Assembly (NCBI RefSeq): GCF_000146675.1 | Contig: NZ_GL397214.1 | Coordinates: forward strand, 1,500,052 to 1,532,526 | Length of the DNA stretch: 32,475 nt | DNA from: Hoylesella marshii DSM 16973 = JCM 13450 | GTDB lineage: Bacteria; Bacteroidota; Bacteroidia; Bacteroidales; Bacteroidaceae | Direction of reading: 5' to 3' | Shown here: positions 26,826 through 32,475 of the stretch, piece by piece | How the letters are laid out: the number at the start of each line of letters is the position of its first letter | Position numbering within the stretch: the stretch's first letter is position 1 | The notes under the pieces: model-generated | Told to the model about the DNA's origin: nothing | Databases searched by the model: none | Seen by the model: the letters and a program-made list of their open reading frames with translations, nothing else | Made by a program: the position numbers and the translations under genes

Positions 26826-26941
26826 CGTCTCTTATTTTTGGGTTTTCGAGTGGCGAGGGCTACATGTCTAACGGCCGGCTGAATGCGTATCGATAGCCTA
26901 TCTTACCCTATACCGTGTCGGATGTTTCACCTACACCTTAT

Positions 26942-27580
26942 CTATATATAATATTCCACAGCATCTATCAAACCGGCACGCAAAGCATATTTCGTAGCTT
27001 CATACGCGGTGTTCACTGCTATCTTTCTGAATATGTTTTTCCGGTGAGTATTCACCGTATGGAAGCTGGAATAGCGCTTGTCGGCTATCTCTCGGGTAGT
27101 CATGCCTAAAGCAATATCCTTCAGTATCTCGGTTTCTGTCTTCGTGAGGAGGTCTTTCCCACAGGCTGAGGGTACAGGGGTCAACAGCAATTCGGCCATC
27201 CGTTGGCAGATATACCGTTGCCCACGCAGGGCAAACAGCAAAGCCTCGCGTATCTCCGGCAGTGAAGAATCCTTCATGACAATACCGAAATGGTTGCCGG
27301 AAGTGATGACACTACGCACGAACGCTACACTTAACTCGTTGCTGAAAAGCAGCCATTGCGCCTCCTTGAACCGCTGGGCTATGATGAGAAGCTCGGCTGT
27401 GTCGTTGATATCAAACAACGTATAGTCGAGTACCACGACAGAGCAAGGGTTTGCTTTCAGTCGTTCGGTCATCTCAACCTTGTTTTCTACATATTCGTAG
27501 CATACGCCGTCGAGGTCTCGCATCACATGTATCAGGCCTTCGCGGGTGATGTCTTGTCGGTCTGCCAATAGAATGTTCAT
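26942..27580 (-). CDS. LuxR/NarL-type response regulator
   Basis: A 212-residue two-domain response regulator. The receiver has Asp7, phosphoacceptor Asp52 in VVLDYTL, Ser80 and Lys103, so it looks phosphorylatable; the usual second acidic residue at position 8 is Arg. The LuxR helix-turn-helix is at about 145-190 (LTKTETEILKDIALGMTTREIA then SSFHTVNTHRKNIFRKI). I start at ATG 27580 (MNILLADRQD) because the longer open frame adds 39 residues that overlap the upstream gene and lack receiver character. It follows the thioesterase by 16 bases. No histidine kinase is nearby. It precedes the FAH-porU-porV-ispF genes by 116 bases and may be cotranscribed with them. Confidence 0.88.
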   Translation of the reverse strand: MNILLADRQDITREGLIHVMRDLDGVCYEYVENKVEMTERLKANPCSVVVLDYTLFDINDTAELLIIAQRFKEAQWLLFSNELSVAFVRSVITSGNHFGIVMKDSSLPEIREALLFALRGQRYICQRMAELLLTPVPSACGKDLLTKTETEILKDIALGMTTREIADKRYSSFHTVNTHRKNIFRKIAVNTAYEATKYALRAGLIDAVEYYI

Positions 27581-27596
27581 GTCTCTGCCGCTGTTT

Positions 27597-28082
27597 CTAC
27601 ATGGAAAAAAACGTTTCTGCCTCCACATCGCAACCCATGAATCCCATTTCGCGGGCACGCTCCTCGGGCTGCATGAAGTAGATGGCGGTTCCTTCATCGC
27701 AAATCACCCCCTGCCCGTCTTCTAACGTCACAGCAATAACAGCGATGTTTCTCACCTGTTTGATGATATGTGCCCGCAAAGTAATTTGCGGTTCGGTGGT
27801 CATAACGGGCTTTTTGAAAGTAACCTCCAACTTACCCGTTACGCCCGTGGCTTGCAGTTTGCGCATCACCGTCCAGCCAGCAATCTCGTCTATCAGCGTA
27901 CTGATAATGCCGCCATGCATGGTGTTTATCCAGCCTTGGTAATGTTGCTGCGGACACCAGAAGCACACGATGTCGTCGCCATCTTCGAAAAACTCCATGT
28001 GCAACCCTATCGGATTATCGGGCGAACAGCCGAAACAGTCGTAACCGCCTTTCTCTCTCCACGGGTTTTTGATTTTTTTCAT
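27597..28082 (-). CDS. PaaI-like hotdog-fold acyl-CoA thioesterase
   Basis: A 161-residue hotdog-fold protein. YDCFGCSPDNPIGLHMEF near the N-terminus and MHGGIISTLIDEIAGWTV are the signatures of PaaI/4HBT-type thioesterases; the Asp of the second motif is the usual catalytic acid. It would hydrolyse an acyl-CoA, identity unknown. The ATG at 28082 (MKKIKNPW) is preferred over a longer frame whose extra 21 residues (FIRFFYYFCCC) are encoded across the promoter. It is the first gene of the - strand series and shares a short gap with the response regulator. Confidence 0.82.
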   Translation of the reverse strand: MKKIKNPWREKGGYDCFGCSPDNPIGLHMEFFEDGDDIVCFWCPQQHYQGWINTMHGGIISTLIDEIAGWTVMRKLQATGVTGKLEVTFKKPVMTTEPQITLRAHIIKQVRNIAVIAVTLEDGQGVICDEGTAIYFMQPEERAREMGFMGCDVEAETFFSM

Positions 28083-28110
28083 ACGCCTCGGTATTTGTTG
28101 TAAACAGCAA

Positions 28111-28118
28111 CAAAAGTA
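28111..28118 (-). promoter_or_regulatory. -7 promoter element for the thioesterase-regulator operon
   Basis: On the - strand this reads TACTTTTG, a TAnnTTTG match 28 bases before ATG 28082. There is no clear -33 element. It supports starting the thioesterase at 28082, since the longer frame would begin upstream of the promoter. Confidence 0.55.
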
Positions 28119-28245
28119 ATAAAAAAAACGGATGAATGCTGCCATTGTCCCCCATTTTACATTTTCTGCCCGCCCCTTTTCCTTATGATTCCCTTAGTTT
28201 TTAGTCCCTAAAAGACGAGGTTGCGACTTTAAACTCCAATCGTTC

Positions 28246-28552
28246 ATGAGACCGCTTCTCTACCATTTCAATACGGATTCCATGACTTCCTAAGAGGCTC
28301 TCATAACCTATTTGGGGTTCGAGGTCGTAAAGTTACGGATGATAAGTCGGCATTCGTTCCCCGTACAGATGCCGTTTGACCGTGGCACAGATACGGTTTG
28401 TACAGGGAAAGATCGGCAACCGTTCTCGGCGCAAGTCGTATCGGTTGTGGGATTCTGTCGCACCTACAGCGCTCCATTTAGGGGAACGCCCTATAGCCAG
28501 CGCTGTACGCTGGGCTAACATGTTACGCTCTTGTAGAGCTTACCCCATCAAT
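28246..28552 (+). repeat. dispersed intergenic repeat, copy D (longest)
   Basis: It starts with CTTCTCTACCATTTC, continues with CCTAAGAGGCTCTCATAACC, then the blocks of copy A (TCGTAAAGTTACGGATGATAAGTCGG), two 22-bp palindromic units at 28363 and 28385, the GCAACCGTTCTCGGCGCAAG block, and finally the two palindromic modules of 20278-20360 reversed. It covers most of the gap 28083-28836. Beyond it, degenerate hairpins such as GGGCATCTATGTGCCC (28568) continue to about 28700. Confidence 0.75.
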
Positions 28553-28836
28553 CATACGATGATTTTAGGGCATCTATGTGCCCTGCAATACTACTTTTGG
28601 GAGACTTGCATTGCACCTCACACCATCATAATAGGGTATTGACGCACTCCGTAATCATACTCTGCCAGCGCTTGCATTGCCCCTTACATGCGCTTAGACT
28701 AAGAGAGCTATTTCTGGTAATCGGCTGTTGCATTTACTGTACTTGCCCAAACTCCTAAGAAATAAGGTAAAACCAAATAATGTTAATCTAAGGGTATTTT
28801 CAATCTGTTCAGATAATAATGACCTTCTTTTTGGGC

Positions 28837-28844
28837 TATATTTG
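28837..28844 (+). promoter_or_regulatory. -7 promoter element upstream of the first lipoprotein
   Basis: TATATTTG, 60 bases before the lipoprotein start. A second candidate, TACCTTTG, at 28893-28900 is so close to ATG 28904/28907 that it would give a nearly leaderless mRNA. Confidence 0.45.
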
Positions 28845-28892
28845 CAAATAAACAGATATTGTAGAGAGATTCCTTTAATAACCTCACTTATT

Positions 28893-28900
28893 TACCTTTG
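28893..28900 (+). promoter_or_regulatory. second -7-like element abutting the lipoprotein start
   Basis: TACCTTTG ends 3 bases before the ATG at 28904. If used, transcription would begin at or within the start codons (28904, 28907). No -33 element is evident. Confidence 0.3.
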
Positions 28901-28903
28901 TGT

Positions 28904-29425
28904 ATGATGAAACCCAACAAAGTATTATTGATGATATCAGGTATCGTTATGATATCTGTCGTCACGATTCTCTCCTCATGCTGTAAAGATGAGGAAGGAG
29001 TTTTTTATCCCAATCTTTCAAGAGAAGGGGGAGAAAAGTTCCGCTTTCACAATGTAGGAAAAGACACCATCTATTGGGGAGACGAAACCCACAACGATGT
29101 TAGCATATGGACAGTTAACGTAGTCAAGAAAGGAGAGATGGAGTACGCATTTGTACAAGTCCGTACTGAGACAGGAGAAACAAAAGTGGCTGGGACAGAC
29201 GGGACTGTATATGGTACCCTTGAATATAAGGAGGGGAAACTGTTCAAGGCAGACATGATATGGTGTACCCTTGTAAGATTGGCAGACAAACAAGGGCATT
29301 TGACCAATGGCTACGAGATAGAAGTAAGGGAAAAGCCGGAGCGAGACTATGACATCGCTTTCGTTGTTATCGGTTATTCTAAAAATAAGAGCAGACCACA
29401 ACAAACGAGTATTCGCCTAAAATAA
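28904..29425 (+). CDS. small surface-type lipoprotein, unknown function
   Basis: A 173-residue lipoprotein. After start MMKPNK come a hydrophobic stretch and the lipobox LSSC, with lipidated Cys26. The following CKDEEG resembles the Lys-acidic lipoprotein export signal that sends Bacteroidota lipoproteins to the cell surface. The mature part is beta-rich with many Tyr, Trp and charged residues (IYWGDE, EYAFVQVRTETGETKV) and no family I recognise. Either ATG 28904 or 28907 could be used. It stands alone on the + strand between repeat-rich gaps and has its own terminator at 29531. Its AT content is higher than that of the operons around it. Confidence 0.65.
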   Translation: MMKPNKVLLMISGIVMISVVTILSSCCKDEEGVFYPNLSREGGEKFRFHNVGKDTIYWGDETHNDVSIWTVNVVKKGEMEYAFVQVRTETGETKVAGTDGTVYGTLEYKEGKLFKADMIWCTLVRLADKQGHLTNGYEIEVREKPERDYDIAFVVIGYSKNKSRPQQTSIRLK

Positions 29426-29530
29426 GGTAAGTTTGCTGTCCAAAGTGTTGATAGGAGAGAAAATGCTTTCCTAATATCTTAAAGATTTTCTGCCAATAAA
29501 AGGAACACTTTGTCAAGGATATAAACACAA

Positions 29531-29576
29531 AAGAGCCACTTCTCTACTCTGTAGCGAGTAGGGAAATGGCTCTTTA
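29531..29576. terminator. bidirectional intrinsic terminator after the first lipoprotein
   Basis: AGAGCCA...TGGCTCT with the inner arms CTACTC/GAGTAG forms a long stem (29532-29573), with TTT after it on the + strand and a TTTTGTGTTT tract on the - strand. It serves the gene ending at 29425 and can also stop transcripts from the opposite lipoprotein. Confidence 0.75.
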
Positions 29577-29654
29577 TAGTTGCCTATGCGTATTCCGTAA
29601 ACAGCGAACGCAGGCGGTATCATAAGGGTAAGAACGCAAATCCACATCGGTCAT

Positions 29655-29722
29655 AGGACAGCTTATCCACCATGCTAATAGGGATGACATGGCTGCCTAA
29701 GAAGCTCTCATGACCGATTTGG
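29655..29722 (+). repeat. dispersed intergenic repeat, copy E (left end only)
   Basis: Contains CCTAAGAAGCTCTCATGACCGATTTGGG, split here as CCTAAGAAGCTC and TCTCATGACCGATTTGGG, matching the left ends of copies D and A. It stops at the TCA (29724-29726) that is the stop codon of the - strand lipoprotein gene. The rest of the repeat is missing. Confidence 0.6.
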
Positions 29723-29723
29723 G

Positions 29724-30203
29724 TCAAAGGCTATTGTGGGTAAAAGGCTTACCGTCGAAGTTAAACGAGGCTGTGGTGGTCTTTCCTGCCTCAGTCTTCT
29801 TCACATTGAAAGTGATTTGATAAGTATCTGAACTCTTCTTTTTGATGAACAGAGAGCTGCCCTTATCGAAAACAACGCCGGGACCACCGATGAGTGAGCC
29901 AAGTTGGAATACCCAATCGCCCGGGGTACTTAGGTCGATGACCTTGCCTTCGAGCTTCTCCGGAATATCAAGTGTCACACTGGCAAGGTTCGTTATACCG
30001 GACATGCCGGCAATGCTTACAGTGTAACGGCCGAGGGCATTCTGCACAAGAACCGCTTGTACCTTGTATTCCTTGCCGTTTACGGTGAGGGTGTTGGATG
30101 CTTTGTTGTCGTCGTCGCTGCCGCAGGAAGCAAACATTCCTGCCATGCAGATTGCTACAAGGCCTACGACCATGTAGCTGAAAAACTTGTTGTTTCTAAA
30201 CAT
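29724..30203 (-). CDS. small surface-type lipoprotein, unknown function
   Basis: A 159-residue lipoprotein. The signal peptide ends in MAGMFASC with lipidated Cys27. The next residues, GSDDDNK, fit the Ser-acidic export signal of Bacteroides-type surface lipoproteins. The mature part is beta-rich (TLTVNGKEYKVQAVLVQ at its start, SFNFDGKPFTHNSL at its end), with no family I recognise. It has a -7 element 122 bases upstream. Its last codons touch repeat copy E, so the original C-terminus could have been altered by that repeat. It reads toward the first lipoprotein, and the two share a terminator region. Confidence 0.7.
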   Translation of the reverse strand: MFRNNKFFSYMVVGLVAICMAGMFASCGSDDDNKASNTLTVNGKEYKVQAVLVQNALGRYTVSIAGMSGITNLASVTLDIPEKLEGKVIDLSTPGDWVFQLGSLIGGPGVVFDKGSSLFIKKKSSDTYQITFNVKKTEAGKTTTASFNFDGKPFTHNSL

Positions 30204-30324
30204 AATATTGAATTTTACTAAAGACCGCCCCCCAGCTCTCTAAGTGGATAGTGCGACCGATGGTAACGGGAATCGGGGATTGGTCGGTTTTGATTTGTCG
30301 CGCTATAAGTGCTGTTTACGGGTG

Positions 30325-30332
30325 CAAAGGTA
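30325..30332 (-). promoter_or_regulatory. -7 promoter element for the second lipoprotein
   Basis: On the - strand this reads TACCTTTG, a consensus -7 box. It leaves a leader of about 115 nt before ATG 30203 and lies 80 bases after the stop of the acetyltransferase remnant. Confidence 0.6.
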
Positions 30333-30412
30333 GTGAAATAAATCAGAAAGCAGACGCTTTCCACAAGAAAAGGGTATAGGAAAATACGAGAAAATGCCGT
30401 CTGATGTCATCA

Positions 30413-30571
30413 TTATATACCTCCTCCATCGATGAAGGACACGTCTTGCGCCTTGATTTGCAGAATCTTTGAGTGCGGAGGCACACTGTTGGTGACCCAC
30501 ACATTACCGCCAATGACGGTATCGTGGCCAATGATAATGTTGCCCAATAGGGTAGAATTGGAGTAAATTGT
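30413..30571 (-). pseudogene. serine O-acetyltransferase remnant (C-terminal 52 codons)
   Basis: The frame ending at TAA 30413 encodes TIYSNSTLLGN, IIIGHDTVIGGNVWVTNSVPP, HSKILQ and a C-terminal FIDGGGI. This is the last left-handed beta-helix coil and tail of a CysE/SAT-type hexapeptide acyltransferase. The similarity begins exactly where the palindrome-array element ends (30574). Upstream of that point the frame runs into the repeat, and the catalytic N-terminal and middle parts are missing. The short protein could be translated from an ATG at 30574 but would have no active site. No other part of the gene was found before 31277. Confidence 0.7.
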
Positions 30572-30573
30572 CA

Positions 30574-30978
30574 TTTTCTGTCGCCCCTTTGGAGTTATTG
30601 GATGAGATTCTCTTATCTCGAACTCACGTAGATAGTTAGAGGACAACCGCCTTTACAATATGATTTCACCTCATGAGATATAAGGAATATTAAATTCCCA
30701 TCACATGCTTATAATCCCTTATCCACGTCTGTATAACTCATTATACACGTTTGTATAATTTGTTCTCCACGTCTGGATAATCTGTTCTCCACGTTTGGAG
30801 AACTCATTATCCAAGTTTGGAGAGTTTGTTATCCACGTTTGGAGAATCCGTTCTCCACGTTTGGAGAGTTTGTTATCCACGACGGGAAATTTGTCTCTTC
30901 ACGGTGGGGAAATATTTCCCTTCATTGCGGGAATTTGTATTTCCTATTGTAAAGACGATGATAAACCCTGTTTCATCG
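30574..30978 (+). repeat. palindrome-array element, copy 2 (405 bp)
   Basis: A near-identical copy of 8562-8987 in the same orientation. It carries eight instead of nine hairpin units, starting at 30719, 30741, 30763, 30785, 30807, 30829, 30851 and 30873, in a different order of stem types. Its left edge abuts the acetyltransferase remnant. A 24-nt left terminal repeat (30612-30635, CTTATCTCGAACT...) matches, inverted, 30989-31012 at 20 of 24 positions. Confidence 0.85.
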
Positions 30979-30988
30979 ACTTGATTAT

Positions 30989-31076
30989 CTAACTACGCAA
31001 GTTCGGGATAAGGCTATCGGACTGTAAGCCCCGACGGGGCTATTAGACGAGACCTCTTATCCCGAACTCGTGTAAC
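30989..31076 (+). repeat. terminal inverted repeat and strong hairpin
   Basis: AGTTCGGGATAAG (31000-31012) pairs perfectly over 13 bp with CTTATCCCGAACT (31056-31068). Inside the loop AGCCCC-GAC-GGGGCT forms a second hairpin (31027-31041). The first arm is also the inverted partner of the left terminal repeat of the adjacent palindrome-array element. From here to 31183 I see no other feature. Confidence 0.65.
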
Positions 31077-31183
31077 AAATAATCTGAAATGACCTCGCTC
31101 TGTAACGGATATTTCTCATCAGGCAGAACCATAGGACATCTGTCCGTCACTGATGACATATCGTTCTGCCGCCAAAACGACAC

Positions 31184-31230
31184 AAAAAGGGGACTGCTCC
31201 GTGATACTCAACGTATCGGGAACAGCCCCC
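31184..31230 (-). terminator. intrinsic terminator of the beta-barrel gene
   Basis: On the - strand GGGGCTGTTCC pairs with GGAGCAGTCCCC around a smaller inner stem, followed by TTTTT. It lies 48 bases after the stop of the - strand gene at 31278. Confidence 0.8.
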
Positions 31231-31277
31231 ACGATAGATAAGATAAAGTAAGTTACGGTTGGCTCTGCTAAGAAATA

Positions 31278-32475
31278 TTACTTCTTAAACAGAGAAGCCA
31301 AACGATATTGTATACCGATGTTCAAACTGTTTACAAACGTACCCGGAGTGCGGTAGATCTGGGCGGAGTTGTAACGGTCTTTGCTCATACGATAGACTGT
31401 GTGGCTATAGAAGAGTGACAAGTCTTTGGTGAGATGATAAGACAGGATGCCACCAAGGTTGAACGCTAACTCTGTACCTGCTTTACCCAACACAAGGGAG
31501 GGGCCACCATAGAAAGAGAGGTTCCACTGACGATTCGGATTAACACCCGAAATCATGTTGAGGGCATTGAATTGGTAGTTTAACGACACTGCAGTGTTCT
31601 TGAACTCCATAGGGTCTAAACTGCTGCCGCCATTGTCTATCCAAATCTTATCGGTCAGGTACTCGCCACTTAGGCGTATGCCGTGGTAATCATCGAGATT
31701 GTAGCCTACAAAAAACGCACCATTCTTCAGCAACGGATTGCTTTGCCCCGTGTAACGCCATGTATGTACAGCTGTGTTCCAGCCGAAACCGCCACCTATA
31801 AAGAGGCCGGCATCTACTTCTTCCTGACCTTTCGCCTGCTGCACCTTCTTACCTTTGAGATGCTCGTTGCCGTTCAGGAGCAAAGACATACCCAACTTGA
31901 TGGCCAACTCATTGGCGTTTTTCAATACCTTATTGCCGCTGAAACGACCCATCATAGAGTAAGTAGGCTCAATATTGAAGCGGAGGTCGTCGCTCAACTT
32001 CACCCACAGCTGGGCACCTAAACGGAACTCGTTGAACTTGCCTTCATAGGCTTTATCCCAATCTTTCACGAAACGAATCTTACCTGCACCGAATCCTCCA
32101 AAGATGTTGAAGCCGGCAGGAGCCTTCCAATCGTATATTTTGGTAATGCCGAGCGGGTTGAACATTAAGTCTAAAGTACCGGCTACAAAGCCCAATTGGT
32201 ACTTCATGTGCTTGGCAGAAGAGCGATCCCAATCACCATTGCTGATATGAATACCGCCGCGAACGCCTAAAGCAGAGTTCAACCACCAACCAAGGTTGGC
32301 GTTAGCAGTATAGCCTATCGAGCTACCCGACGACACTTTTACCTTATTGTACCACGATGGACCAATATTATACTCGAAGAAGAAGGGTTGACGAGCGTAG
32401 TCGCAAGCTAAGGGATTATTGGCCCCAGGCTGGCTCTTGCCAAAGGTGCCTCCAAGATGATACTGCAAACCAATG
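31278..32475 (-). CDS. outer-membrane beta-barrel-like protein, internally duplicated (5' end outside window)
   Basis: At least 398 codons, open at the window edge; the only in-window start near the edge is a TTG at 32468 within continuous similarity, so the true start lies outside. It consists of alternating beta strands rich in Gly, Tyr, Phe and Trp and ends in IGIQYRLASLFKK. Two halves resemble each other. One has NIFGGFGAGK, LGAQLWVKLSDDLRF and EPTYSMMGRFSGN. The other has SFYGGPSLVLGK, LGGILSYHLTKDLSL and SHTVYRMSKDRYN. A Lys-rich linker (KGKKVQQAKGQEEVD) joins them. This suggests two small beta-barrel or OmpA-like barrel repeats. Function is unknown. A strong terminator follows. Confidence 0.7.
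   Translation of the reverse strand, partial: IGLQYHLGGTFGKSQPGANNPLACDYARQPFFFEYNIGPSWYNKVKVSSGSSIGYTANANLGWWLNSALGVRGGIHISNGDWDRSSAKHMKYQLGFVAGTLDLMFNPLGITKIYDWKAPAGFNIFGGFGAGKIRFVKDWDKAYEGKFNEFRLGAQLWVKLSDDLRFNIEPTYSMMGRFSGNKVLKNANELAIKLGMSLLLNGNEHLKGKKVQQAKGQEEVDAGLFIGGGFGWNTAVHTWRYTGQSNPLLKNGAFFVGYNLDDYHGIRLSGEYLTDKIWIDNGGSSLDPMEFKNTAVSLNYQFNALNMISGVNPNRQWNLSFYGGPSLVLGKAGTELAFNLGGILSYHLTKDLSLFYSHTVYRMSKDRYNSAQIYRTPGTFVNSLNIGIQYRLASLFKK

Noticed and set aside
27581..27697. Longer N-terminus of the response regulator
   Set aside because: The added 39 residues overlap the thioesterase gene and do not resemble a receiver; MNILLADRQD is the natural start.
31083..31183. Short - strand frame that might be the missing part of the acetyltransferase
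   Set aside because: The translation (for example DEKYPLQSEVISDYLL) shows no hexapeptide repeats or SAT N-terminal motif, and the frame ends before the element.

Overview
The window looks like chromosomal DNA of a Bacteroidota bacterium, most likely Prevotellaceae or a close relative. The reasons are the type IX secretion genes porU and porV next to ispF, repeated TAnnTTTG promoter elements (the Bacteroidota -7 box), outer-membrane lipoproteins with an acidic tag after the lipidated cysteine, a long SLBB-rich polysaccharide export protein without a lipobox, and large intergenic spaces filled with short palindromic repeats. No phage, plasmid, transposase, rRNA, tRNA or CRISPR genes were recognised.

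Layout. (1) 622-8260, + strand: a tight six-gene membrane operon with a phosphoethanolamine-transferase-like enzyme, two acyltransferase-3 proteins, a PgpC-like HAD phosphatase, a GtrA domain fused to a polytopic DUF6080-like protein, and a second DUF6080-like protein. It looks like an envelope glycolipid or polysaccharide decoration unit whose product I cannot name. (2) 8261-9164: a 0.9-kb gene-free stretch made of repeat modules, including nine tandem 22-bp hairpin units. (3) 9165-14845, + strand: dxs-trkA-trkH-manA (isoprenoid precursor synthesis, potassium uptake, mannose-6-phosphate isomerase), followed by eight 41-bp tandem hairpin units. (4) 15331-15822, + strand: a small AraC-type regulator, convergent with an exopolysaccharide pair on the - strand (SLBB export protein, then Wzx-type flippase). 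(5) 19910-20846: another repeat-rich gap, with an orphan + strand promoter, a 13-codon ORF and a hairpin. (6) 28082-20847, - strand: thioesterase, LuxR-type response regulator, FAH-family protein, porU, porV, ispF. (7) 28083-31277: two small surface-type lipoproteins among repeats, and a serine acetyltransferase remnant cut exactly at the edge of a second copy of the 22-bp hairpin element. (8) 31278-end, - strand: a beta-barrel-like protein with an internal duplication, cut by the window edge.

The most unusual content is in the repeats. At least three repeat types, different in sequence, are built from closely spaced short palindromes. Two of them share a 22-bp pitch, and one shows paired changes in its stem arms. 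One element is present in two nearly identical copies about 22 kb apart that differ in number and order of their hairpin units, and one copy abuts a truncated gene, so it behaves like a small mobile or recombining element. All functional statements come from reading motifs in the sequence; no database search was run.
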